This document shows, one piece after another, positions 16,696 through 24,240 of a DNA stretch of 34,684 bases. Origin of the DNA: Dehalococcoidia bacterium (lineage in GTDB: Bacteria > Actinomycetota > Acidimicrobiia > Acidimicrobiales > MedAcidi-G1). Location of the stretch: positions 1 through 34,684 of the forward strand of contig PABN01000017.1 of the NCBI GenBank assembly GCA_002699555.1. The letters are read 5' to 3'. The notes below the pieces were generated by a model that worked only from the letters and a program-made list of their open reading frames with translations, did no database searches and had not been told where the DNA came from. Position 1 is the first letter of the stretch; each line of letters starts with the position of its first letter. The position numbers and the translations under genes were made by a program.

Positions 16696-17003
16696 TGCGG
16701 AGGCGTTTGTTTTGGCTGCTTCTGGGGTGGTCTTTAGGAGTTCTTGCTTCAAATTGGATGGAGAATCGTTTTCGTCGGACTGTAAATAAATATGTGCGAA
16801 ACACGATTTCTAAACTTGGATTCGTTCCAGAGGAAATATTCAATAAAAGAACTGAAGTATTTGAGAGATTTCGGAAAAGACTTGTTAGTCAAGAATCAGA
16901 TTTTATTACCAGAAACAGGAAAAATTTTACTTCTTCCATAAACGGACACGAGAGCTATTTGAGACGACAACACAGACCAGTAAGACCCCAACGGCATAAT
17001 TGA
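16695..17003 (+). CDS. Small single-pass membrane protein of unknown function
   Basis: This 102-residue protein is not firmly recognised. It starts MRRRLFWLLLGWSLGVLA, one hydrophobic helix at about residues 5-20, followed by a long, strongly basic tail rich in Arg and Lys and without cysteine. The positively charged start and the basic tail suggest a membrane-anchored protein whose C-terminal part could contact nucleic acid, rRNA or phospholipid; that is inference. It overlaps the rarA stop by one base (TAATG), so it is cotranscribed with rarA. The RRLFW start and the position between rarA and alaS recall the DUF6167 proteins of other actinobacteria, but the rest of the sequence is too diverged to claim membership. 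Confidence 0.7.
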   Translation: MRRRLFWLLLGWSLGVLASNWMENRFRRTVNKYVRNTISKLGFVPEEIFNKRTEVFERFRKRLVSQESDFITRNRKNFTSSINGHESYLRRQHRPVRPQRHN

Positions 17004-17038
17004 GTGTAGACCTACCTATTTGCTTGACTTCATAGCGC

Positions 17039-17044
17039 TAGGCT
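17039..17044 (+). promoter_or_regulatory. Putative -10 element (TAGGCT) for leaderless alaS
   Basis: TAGGCT matches TANNNT and ends six bases before the alaS ATG. The gap of 47 bases has no Shine-Dalgarno. A TTGACT at 17024-17029 looks like a -35 box but is only nine bases away, too close to pair with this hexamer. Confidence 0.4.
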
Positions 17045-17050
17045 TGTTTT

Positions 17051-19630
17051 ATGGGAAAGTTGCCGTCAACCGCAAAAGCAATTCGCAAAGAATTCACTGA
17101 TTTCTTTTCTGCACGCGACCATGAAATAGTTTCATCAGGAAGCCTCATACCTCATGACCCGACGTTGCTCTTCACAGTGGCTGGTATGGTGCCGTTCAAA
17201 CCGTATTTAATCGGTGAACAGCCAGCCCCATGGCCGCGAGCAGTAACTGTTCAAAAATGTGTTAGAGCTGGTGGGAAACATAACGATCTTGATGAGGTCG
17301 GAAGAACGAGTCGACATTTAACTTTTTTCGAAATGATGGGAAATTTCAGTTTTGGAGACTATTTCAAATCTGATGCATGTTCTTATGCATGGAAATTTGT
17401 AACAGAAAATCTTGGTTTGGATCCTGACAGGCTTTGGGTAACAGTTCATGAAAGTGATGATGAGGCTGAGGAGATTTGGATAAATGAAGTGGGTGTGTCC
17501 CCCGAAAAAATTCAACGCTTAGGAGAAGACAACTATTGGAAGATGGCTGAAACTGGCCCTTGCGGACCTTGTTCAGAAATTTTCTGGGACAAAGGACCAG
17601 AATTTGGTGCTGATGGCGGACCAGCACACGGAGATGAAGAGCGTTTCATCGAAATTTGGAATCTAGTATTTATGCAATTCGAACAACACTCTGATGGGTC
17701 TTCGACGCCACTTCCTTCTCCGGCTATAGACACAGGTTTAGGTTTAGAAAGAATTTTGACAGTAATGCAAGGAGTCAATTCTGTTTGGGAAACAGATGAA
17801 ATTTCAAAGATTATTGAAAAAATAAGCCAATTGGCGGGAATTTCATATGGAGAGGAAGCAAGGTCTGATATTTCAATGAGAATTATTGCTGACCATGCTC
17901 GCTCTTCCACATTTTTGATAAGTGACGGAGTTTTTCCAAGCAACGAAGATAGAGGCTATGTGCTTAGACGAATTATTCGTCGTTCTGTAAGACACGCATG
18001 GTTGTTAGGACTTGAAGATTCTGTGATGCCATTACTAGCAGAATCAGTTGTGACAATTATGGGGCCTGATTATCCCGAGCTTAAACAAAACATCGAGTTC
18101 ATTCAGGAGGTTTTGAGCAGAGAAGAAGACAGGTTCCGTGAAACTTTAAAATCGGGGTTACTGATTCTTGACGAAGCAATATCAGACCTTGGGGAAAACA
18201 AAACACTTAGTGGTGAAGTTTCCTTCAAATTGCATGACACTTATGGATTCCCTCTTGAGTTAACTGAGGAAATTTGTGAAGAAAGATCTATTGAGGTCGA
18301 TATTGAAGGATTCAAAGAATCGATGGCGAGTCAGCAAGACAGAGCTCGTTCTGCTCGCAAAGATGCGATAAGCATTGATGAGACTGGTGAGCTAAGGAAA
18401 GTTCTTGATGAAAAAGGTCCAACTAATTTTGTCGGCTATGACAAAACTAGTAATGATTCAACCGTCGTATATTTTGATGAAAATCTAATAGCACTTGAAG
18501 CAACACCTTTTTATGCCGAGTCTGGTGGTCAGATAGGTGATACGGGAATGATTTCTACGAAAACTGCCAAAATTGAAATTGTTGATACGACTCTCGCCCT
18601 AGATGCGATACATGTGCATCAATATGAATTGTTGGAAGGTCATTTAGAGCTAGGTCAGGAGGCAAATGCTGAAGTTGATAGTGATAGAAGATCGCGAATT
18701 CGTCGGAATCATACGGCTACGCACTTAATCCACTGGGCTTTACGAGAGATTTTGGGGGACCACGTAAAACAACAAGGTTCATACGTGGGCCCAGATCGTT
18801 TACGTTTCGATTTCAGTCATTTTGAGGCGTTAACTGGCGAGCAGATTTCTTCTGTGGAGGATCTTGTCAATTCCGAAATACTTAACAATTCTGAATGCAG
18901 TCATGAAGAAATGACACGTGAAGCAGCCGAAGAGAAAGGAGCGGTAGCTTTTTTCGGTGACAAGTATGGTGAGACTGTCCGAGTTTTACAGGCTGGAGCG
19001 AAGTCTCTTGAATTTTGCGGAGGGACACACGTTTCGGCATTGGGTGATATTGGATTAGTAAAAATTGTTTCTGAAGGTTCCATAGGTTCAAATATTCGAA
19101 GATTAGAGGCAGTTACTGGAACATCTACAGTTGAAAATTTGAGGCAAGCTGAGAGTCTTATTTCGCGTTCAGCAGACCTTGTAGGGGTATCGAGTGAAGA
19201 TTTAGTCGATGGAATCCAAAGAAAAATGGATGAGCTGAAATCGTTGAAAAATGAAGTTCAAAATTTAAAACGTAAAGAAGCATTGGGGATGGTTAACGAC
19301 CTCACAGAAAACGCGGAAGACGGAATAGTTGTTTCAATTATCGAGAGCATAGATAGAGAGAGTTTGAGAGAATTAGCAGTTGCTGTAAGAAGTCAAGAAT
19401 CGGTTAAAGCTGTGATATTAGGAACTGCACCGACCGAAGGAGGCGCTGCTTTGATAGCTGCTGTTGAGATTGACAGTGGTTTAAATGCAGGAACTATTTT
19501 GGCTGAAGCAGCTAAAACAATAGGTGGTGGCGGAAGACCAAATGCTGAACTCACAATAGTTGGTGGCAAGAATCCAGAAAATCTTGAAGAAGCATTAGAG
19601 CAAGCTAGAGCAGTTGCCCAAGCGGGTTGA
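17051..19630 (+). CDS. alaS: Alanine--tRNA ligase
   Basis: AlaRS charges tRNA-Ala and edits mischarged Ser/Gly. The 859-residue protein has the aminoacylation core (VAGMVPFKPYLIGEQ, VQKCVRAGGKHNDLDEVG, TFFEMMGNFSFGDYFK, ETGPCGPCSEIFWD, IDTGLGLERIL), the editing domain with zinc-type ligands NHTATHLIHWALR and EFCGGTHVSALGDIG, a coiled-coil linker near residues 715-745 and the C-Ala domain (IGGGGRPNAELTIVGGKN). Length is near the usual 870-900. No Shine-Dalgarno is seen; a TANNNT hexamer six bases upstream suggests a leaderless mRNA. ruvX starts four bases after its stop. Confidence 0.97.
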   Translation: MGKLPSTAKAIRKEFTDFFSARDHEIVSSGSLIPHDPTLLFTVAGMVPFKPYLIGEQPAPWPRAVTVQKCVRAGGKHNDLDEVGRTSRHLTFFEMMGNFSFGDYFKSDACSYAWKFVTENLGLDPDRLWVTVHESDDEAEEIWINEVGVSPEKIQRLGEDNYWKMAETGPCGPCSEIFWDKGPEFGADGGPAHGDEERFIEIWNLVFMQFEQHSDGSSTPLPSPAIDTGLGLERILTVMQGVNSVWETDEISKIIEKISQLAGISYGEEARSDISMRIIADHARSSTFLISDGVFPSNEDRGYVLRRIIRRSVRHAWLLGLEDSVMPLLAESVVTIMGPDYPELKQNIEFIQEVLSREEDRFRETLKSGLLILDEAISDLGENKTLSGEVSFKLHDTYGFPLELTEEICEERSIEVDIEGFKESMASQQDRARSARKDAISIDETGELRKVLDEKGPTNFVGYDKTSNDSTVVYFDENLIALEATPFYAESGGQIGDTGMISTKTAKIEIVDTTLALDAIHVHQYELLEGHLELGQEANAEVDSDRRSRIRRNHTATHLIHWALREILGDHVKQQGSYVGPDRLRFDFSHFEALTGEQISSVEDLVNSEILNNSECSHEEMTREAAEEKGAVAFFGDKYGETVRVLQAGAKSLEFCGGTHVSALGDIGLVKIVSEGSIGSNIRRLEAVTGTSTVENLRQAESLISRSADLVGVSSEDLVDGIQRKMDELKSLKNEVQNLKRKEALGMVNDLTENAEDGIVVSIIESIDRESLRELAVAVRSQESVKAVILGTAPTEGGAALIAAVEIDSGLNAGTILAEAAKTIGGGGRPNAELTIVGGKNPENLEEALEQARAVAQAG

Positions 19631-19634
19631 TCAA

Positions 19635-20048
19635 GTGAGAGCTTTAGGGATAGACCTGGGAGGCAAAAGGATCGGAGTCGCAATAAGCGATAATGATGGG
19701 AAAGTGGCTACACCTCTGCAAGTTTTAACACGTTCAAAAAACATTAAAGAGGATCACAAAAAAATTAGTGACTTGGTATCTGAATGGGAAGCAGAGTGCG
19801 TTGTTGTTGGAATGCCATATTCATTAAATGGAGATAAAGGCCCAGCCGCTAAGGCTGTTGAGGAAGAAGTGCAAGAATTGGCTTCCATTGTCTCTGTCCC
19901 AGTAGATATACATGATGAACGTTTAACAACAGTAATAGCAGCCCAAGAGTTGTCTTTGCAGGGCATAGACAGTAAGAGACAACGCGAAGTGATAGACCAG
20001 GTCGCAGCATCAGTAATTCTGCAATCATGGCTAGACAACCGAACTTGA
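19635..20048 (+). CDS. ruvX: RuvX/YqgF family RNase H-fold nuclease (putative pre-16S rRNA processing)
   Basis: YqgF/RuvX proteins have an RNase H fold and are linked to maturation of the 16S rRNA 5' end; a Holliday-junction resolvase role has also been proposed. The protein reads RALGIDLGGKRIGVAISD (first acidic residue), VVVGMPYSLNGDKGPAAK, DERLTTVIAAQEL and IDQVAASVILQSWLD (last acidic residue), giving the complete Asp-Glu-Asp arrangement. The ORF track begins at TTG 19614 inside alaS. I prefer GTG 19635, four bases after the alaS stop, which gives 137 residues and the usual N-terminus. It lies between alaS and mltG, the standard actinobacterial position. Confidence 0.93.
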   Translation: MRALGIDLGGKRIGVAISDNDGKVATPLQVLTRSKNIKEDHKKISDLVSEWEAECVVVGMPYSLNGDKGPAAKAVEEEVQELASIVSVPVDIHDERLTTVIAAQELSLQGIDSKRQREVIDQVAASVILQSWLDNRT

Positions 20049-20058
20049 ACGGAGACGG

Positions 20059-21297
20059 GTGACAGAGGAAACACCAATCGAAGAGCCTTATGAAAAAAGT
20101 TTTCTTCATGAAGAGGATGACAACTTCGAAGAGTTCTATTTAAGTGACGACGATTATGAAATTAGACCAGACGTTCGATGGGTTCGCTACCGTCCCGCTA
20201 TGGGGCCCATAGTTCGCTGGGGATTAGTGGCTTTGGTTGTACTCGTAGTTTTTCTGAGTGGTTGGACAAGACTTGAGAATTGGATAGATGATCAGGTTGA
20301 ACCCAACCAAGCACCTGGAATGGAAATTGAATTTTCGATTGAAGATGGTTGGACTACGAATGATGTAATAGCGACTTTAGGAGATTTGGAGATAATTGAT
20401 AACCCGACGATGTTTAGGCAATGGATGAGGTGCCCTTCAGTGCTTAAAAGGTTTTTGAATTGCACTCCAGGCGAGGATTATTCTTTCCAAGCAGGGCGGT
20501 ATTTACTTAAAGAGCATTCCAGTTTCCAAGACACAGTGGTAGAGCTTCGGAAAGGCCCGATCCCAGAAGAAGTTATACGGGTAACAGTTCCTGAAGGGCT
20601 GACTTTAGAGCAAATAACTAAGCGCTTGTTGGGGTCATTGCCTGATTTCGATGAGGAAGAGCTTCGGATTTCACTTTTAGATGATCGCCTAAAATGGGAG
20701 CATTACCCGTCTAATCTTTCATTTCTTCTAGCAGAAGGATTATTATTTCCGGACACTTATCAATTAGATGAAGCGACAGTTTCGGATGAGATGAGTCTTT
20801 TATTGCGAATGCATCAACAATTTTTGAAAGTTATCGAAGAAGAAGAAATAGAGAAAAAAACAAGAAGCCTTGGTATTAATCCCTATGAAGCCTTAATCAT
20901 TGCCTCATTGATTGAAGAAGAAGCACAACTAGCTGAAGAGAGACCGATGATAGCAAGAGTCATTTACAACCGACTAAAAAGAGGTTGGAGGTTGGGTATA
21001 GACGCGACATCTCGTTATGCCGTCGGTAAAACTGCCGGACAGGAACTAAGTGTGGAAGATTTGGAATATGACTCCCCATGGAATACACGCGTATCGAGTG
21101 GACTCCCACCGACAGCTATTTCAGCACCTGGCAGAGCGTCAATTCAAGCAGCTCTTAATCCTGTTGAAGGCGACTGGCTTTATTACGTAAGAACTGATCA
21201 AAATGGGGTTATAGGTGCTCACACATTTGCTACCACTGCAGATGACTTTGAAAAAGCACGGAAAATATGCGTAAATAAAGATCTAGGGTGCGGTTAG
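20059..21297 (+). CDS. mltG: Endolytic murein transglycosylase MltG
   Basis: MltG (YceG) cleaves nascent peptidoglycan strands at the membrane and ends glycan elongation. The 412-residue protein has an acidic cytoplasmic N-terminus of about 50 residues, one membrane helix (about 50-68, VRWGLVALVVLVVFLSGW), a LysM-like segment and the catalytic domain with ASLIEEEAQLAEERP (catalytic Glu about 286), ARVIYNRLKRG, DATSRYAVG and SPWNTRVSSGLPPTAISAPG. The exported part has two cysteine pairs (Cys125/Cys135; Cys404/Cys411). The GTG start lies eight bases after a GGAG (20051-20054 region) and ten bases after ruvX. It sits just upstream of aroE as in other actinobacteria. Confidence 0.95.
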   Translation: MTEETPIEEPYEKSFLHEEDDNFEEFYLSDDDYEIRPDVRWVRYRPAMGPIVRWGLVALVVLVVFLSGWTRLENWIDDQVEPNQAPGMEIEFSIEDGWTTNDVIATLGDLEIIDNPTMFRQWMRCPSVLKRFLNCTPGEDYSFQAGRYLLKEHSSFQDTVVELRKGPIPEEVIRVTVPEGLTLEQITKRLLGSLPDFDEEELRISLLDDRLKWEHYPSNLSFLLAEGLLFPDTYQLDEATVSDEMSLLLRMHQQFLKVIEEEEIEKKTRSLGINPYEALIIASLIEEEAQLAEERPMIARVIYNRLKRGWRLGIDATSRYAVGKTAGQELSVEDLEYDSPWNTRVSSGLPPTAISAPGRASIQAALNPVEGDWLYYVRTDQNGVIGAHTFATTADDFEKARKICVNKDLGCG

Positions 21298-21303
21298 ATC
21301 TGC

Positions 21304-21309
21304 GATAAT
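21304..21309 (+). promoter_or_regulatory. Putative -10 element (GATAAT) for leaderless aroE
   Basis: GATAAT differs from TATAAT by one base and ends six bases before the aroE ATG. The 18-base gap has no Shine-Dalgarno. The spacing is that of a leaderless start. Confidence 0.4.
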
Positions 21310-21315
21310 TTCATT

Positions 21316-22164
21316 ATGAGAATTAATGGGTCAACAGTATTAGTGGGAGTCATCGGAAATCCAGTAAAACATTCCCTATCACCCGTGATACTAAACGCCG
21401 CCTTCAGGGAAGCAAAAATAAACTGGGTTTACACAGCTTTTGAGACACCTGAAGAGAAACTTGCAGATGCTATCGGTGGAATTAGAGCCTTGGGTATAGC
21501 AGGACTTTCTGTAACTATGCCGCACAAAGCGAGAGTCTGTTCGTTGCTTGACGAAATTAGTGATAGTGCGCAATCGTTGGGAGCGGTCAACTGCATAGTT
21601 AATGATGCAGGGAATCTAAAAGGACATAATACTGACGGAGATGGATTTTTGGATGCCGTAAAGCATGACGCAGGGCTGGATGTTGCAGGTAAGAAAGTTT
21701 TAGTAATCGGATCAGGAGGTTCCGCGAGATCAATAATTTATTCGCTGGGTAAAGCGGAAGCGCGGGAAATAGCTGTAATTAATAGGACTAAAAATAAAGC
21801 CCTCGATGCACTCGAGCTAGCAGGTTCAGTTGGTAGACATGTAGAAGAAAACGAAATTCCTAAAGTGGTTTCTGAAGCTGATCTGGTCATTAATGCAACA
21901 CCAGTTGGAATGTCGGACACTGAAGGAACTTCAAGTTTTCCACTAGAGCCAAATCTTCTTACCAAAGGCCAACTGGCTGTAGATCTAATTTACCACCCCA
22001 TTTCTACTCCTTGGATGGAAGCACTTAGAGATCGAGAAGTGGAAGTTCATGGAGGTCTGTCAATGTTGATTTTTCAAGCTGCTAAGGCATTCAAACTCTG
22101 GACTGGCAAGGACGCACCTGTGGAAGCTATGAGAAAAGCAGCTTTAGATGAAATCGAAAATTAA
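21316..22164 (+). CDS. aroE: Shikimate dehydrogenase (NADP+)
   Basis: AroE reduces 3-dehydroshikimate to shikimate with NADPH. The 282-residue protein has the substrate domain (VIGNPVKHSLSPVILNAAF, and VTMPHKARV with catalytic Lys71), the NTDGDGF segment with the conserved Asp, a Rossmann domain with VIGSGGSARSIIYSLG, and the C-terminal NATPVGM and GLSMLIFQAAKAFKLWTG. Length is normal. The gene begins the shikimate cluster aroE-aroK-aroB-aroQ. A GATAAT hexamer six bases before the ATG suggests its own leaderless promoter. Confidence 0.96.
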   Translation: MRINGSTVLVGVIGNPVKHSLSPVILNAAFREAKINWVYTAFETPEEKLADAIGGIRALGIAGLSVTMPHKARVCSLLDEISDSAQSLGAVNCIVNDAGNLKGHNTDGDGFLDAVKHDAGLDVAGKKVLVIGSGGSARSIIYSLGKAEAREIAVINRTKNKALDALELAGSVGRHVEENEIPKVVSEADLVINATPVGMSDTEGTSSFPLEPNLLTKGQLAVDLIYHPISTPWMEALRDREVEVHGGLSMLIFQAAKAFKLWTGKDAPVEAMRKAALDEIEN

Positions 22165-22216
22165 GCACAATAATAAACATTTAACTAATCATTTCAGTTG
22201 AGTGTCAGTAAATAGA

Positions 22217-22222
22217 TAATCT
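22217..22222 (+). promoter_or_regulatory. Putative -10 element (TAATCT) for leaderless aroK
   Basis: TAATCT ends six bases before the aroK ATG in a very AT-rich 64-base gap; an overlapping GATAAT (22215-22220) is an alternative reading. No Shine-Dalgarno is present. Confidence 0.35.
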
Positions 22223-22228
22223 AAATAG

Positions 22229-22774
22229 ATGACTAAAGAAAAATTACGTCACATTGCTTTGGTGGGCCACATGGGTTCAGGTAAATCCACGATCGGATCA
22301 TTGCTTGGAAAGTTGATGAATTATGATCATGTAGATCTTGATGTAGCAATAACAAATCAAGCAGGTCGGAGTATAGGTGTAATTTTCGCTGAAAAAGGAG
22401 AAAAGGTTTTTCGGGACCTTGAGGAGCAAGCTCTCGAATCTAAACTTTCGGCTTCAGAATCTTTGGTTATCTCTACAGGTGGAGGAATCGTAGAGAGGTC
22501 TTCAAATCGAAGGTTATTGCAGGAAAAATCTTTTGTTATTTGGCTTCGTACTGATATAAAAACTTTGGTCAAACGCGTGAGTAAACGTTCCACAAGGCCG
22601 CTTTTAATTGGAAAGGATCCGTTAGAAGTACTTACAAAACTAGATGCAGAAAGAGCAGATCTTTACTCAGAAATAGCAGACTTGACTATAGATACGAACA
22701 ACATGAAAGCTTCAAATGTTTCTGAGTTGTTGTTCGATAGTTTAAAGTCGCACCTAGGTATAGAAAATGAATGA
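22229..22774 (+). CDS. aroK: Shikimate kinase
   Basis: AroK phosphorylates shikimate at the 3-hydroxyl with ATP. The 181-residue protein has the P-loop GHMGSGKSTIG (about residues 13-23), the shikimate-binding VDLDVAI and FRDLE segments, STGGGIV, and a lid region with RSTRPLL followed by RADLYSEIAD. Length is typical. The last eight bases overlap the start of aroB, so the two are translationally coupled. The aroC gene, often located between aroE and aroK in actinobacteria, is not here. Confidence 0.95.
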   Translation: MTKEKLRHIALVGHMGSGKSTIGSLLGKLMNYDHVDLDVAITNQAGRSIGVIFAEKGEKVFRDLEEQALESKLSASESLVISTGGGIVERSSNRRLLQEKSFVIWLRTDIKTLVKRVSKRSTRPLLIGKDPLEVLTKLDAERADLYSEIADLTIDTNNMKASNVSELLFDSLKSHLGIENE

Positions 22775-23771
22775 AGTCAAAGTAGCGCTACCTAGTGGTA
22801 TTGAGTATCCGGTCATTATTGGGAATGGAGCGAAGGACAGATTGCCAAGTCTGATTCCTCCAGGAGCGCATCGTGCTGCAATTGTTACACAGTCAAAAAT
22901 TGGAATATCTGTAGAACCTGGAATCGAACATAAGGTTTTCGAAATTGCTGACGGAGAGGAATCTAAATCTTTGACAACAGTTGGAGAACTTTGCAGCGCT
23001 TTTGCCGCTTGGGGCTTGACTAGAGCCGATGTGGTCATAGGGGTAGGAGGTGGAGTGGTCACCGATGTAGCAGGATTCGCTGCTGCCACTTATCACAGAG
23101 GGGTAGCAGTCATACACGTAGCTACAACTTTATTAGCGCAAATTGATGCTGCTGTAGGTGGTAAAACAGGGGTTAATCTTCCTGAAGGTAAAAATTTAAT
23201 GGGATCCTTCTGGCAGCCGTCTGGTGTTATATGTGATCTTGACACTTTGGATACTCTTCCTGAACGTGAATTGCGTTCAGGTTTGGGAGAGTTGGCTAAA
23301 TACCATTTTTTGACTGGTGATCGACTGATTCAAATGGAGCTAGAAGACAGGATTTCAAGAGCGGTTGAGATAAAAGCCGAGATCGTCGTAGAGGATGAAA
23401 AGGAGCAAGGTAAAAGAGCCCTGCTCAACTACGGCCATACTTTAGGTCACGCTATTGAAAATATTGGCAATTATGAGATTAAACATGGAGAAGCAGTGGC
23501 GATAGGGCTGATATATGCAGCCGAACTTTCTCATGCTTTAGAACGCATAAATTATGAAAGAGTTTCAGAGCATCGTCACATAGTTGAGAGCTATGGCCTT
23601 CCCAGTGTTTTACCTGAAAAAATGAGCGAAGAGGATTTATTATTTGCGATGACGCGAGACAAAAAAGCAGTGGACGGCTTTACTTTTGTTTTAGATGGTC
23701 CAAACGGTTTGGAAATTGTGAAAGGTATAGAAGAGAGTCTCATAAAAGAGACCCTTAATAAAGTTCGATGA
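22767..23771 (+). CDS. aroB: 3-dehydroquinate synthase
   Basis: AroB converts DAHP to 3-dehydroquinate using NAD+ and a divalent metal. The 334-residue protein shows the NAD-binding VIGVGGGVVTDVAGFAAATYHRG, the TTLLAQIDAAVGGKTGVNLPEGKN block, SGLGELAKYHFL with a metal ligand Glu, and YGHTLGHAIEN with metal ligand His residues, followed by KHGEAVAIGL. It is slightly shorter than the usual 350-365 but has all active-site motifs. Its ATG overlaps the end of aroK by eight bases. Confidence 0.96.
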   Translation: MNEVKVALPSGIEYPVIIGNGAKDRLPSLIPPGAHRAAIVTQSKIGISVEPGIEHKVFEIADGEESKSLTTVGELCSAFAAWGLTRADVVIGVGGGVVTDVAGFAAATYHRGVAVIHVATTLLAQIDAAVGGKTGVNLPEGKNLMGSFWQPSGVICDLDTLDTLPERELRSGLGELAKYHFLTGDRLIQMELEDRISRAVEIKAEIVVEDEKEQGKRALLNYGHTLGHAIENIGNYEIKHGEAVAIGLIYAAELSHALERINYERVSEHRHIVESYGLPSVLPEKMSEEDLLFAMTRDKKAVDGFTFVLDGPNGLEIVKGIEESLIKETLNKVR

Positions 23772-23796
23772 TTTTGAATAAGAAGTGGAGGAAAGT

Positions 23797-24240
23797 ATGA
23801 GCGAGCCAATTTTATTACTTCTGTCTGGGCCAAATTTAAATCTTTTAGGGGAAAGAGAACCTGAAACTTACGGGAGCGAAACTTTAGAAGATCATGTCGA
23901 AGCAGCTAAAAATAAAGCAGCTGAAATAGGATTTTCGCTTGAGCATTTTCAATCTAATCATGAAGGTGAGCTGGTCGACTCGATCCACGCTGCTCGAAAT
24001 AGATGCTCAGGAATTATCATCAATCCCGGAGCTTTCACGCATTATGCATGGTCAATACATGATGCTTTAGCCAGTTTTGATGGACCAATTATAGAACTGC
24101 ATATTTCTAATCCAGCATCAAGAGAACCATGGAGGCACACCTCTGTTGTAGCTCCAGTAAGCTCAGGTACTATTGCTGGATTTGGGGCAAAAGGCTATCA
24201 AATGGCAATTGATGCAATGGCGGGCATGATTAAAGAATGA
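23797..24240 (+). CDS. aroQ: 3-dehydroquinate dehydratase, type II
   Basis: AroQ dehydrates 3-dehydroquinate to 3-dehydroshikimate by the type II (dodecameric) route. The 147-residue protein has SGPNLNLLGEREPETYG with the catalytic Tyr (Tyr25), HFQSNHEGELVDSIH, INPGAFTHYAWSIHDAL, and ELHISNPASREPWRHTSVVAP with the catalytic His. The track ORF starts at GTG 23785, but ATG 23797 is chosen: it lies five bases after a GGAGG Shine-Dalgarno (23787-23791) and gives the family N-terminus. The last four bases overlap the pepQ ATG. Confidence 0.96.
   Translation: MSEPILLLLSGPNLNLLGEREPETYGSETLEDHVEAAKNKAAEIGFSLEHFQSNHEGELVDSIHAARNRCSGIIINPGAFTHYAWSIHDALASFDGPIIELHISNPASREPWRHTSVVAPVSSGTIAGFGAKGYQMAIDAMAGMIKE

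Noticed and set aside
17533-17943. 136-residue minus-strand ORF
   Set aside because: It lies wholly inside alaS on the opposite strand, has no recognisable motif and no ribosome binding site; it is a shadow of the alaS codons.
19614-19634. TTG start for ruvX inside alaS
   Set aside because: GTG 19635 gives the standard length and N-terminus directly after the alaS stop.
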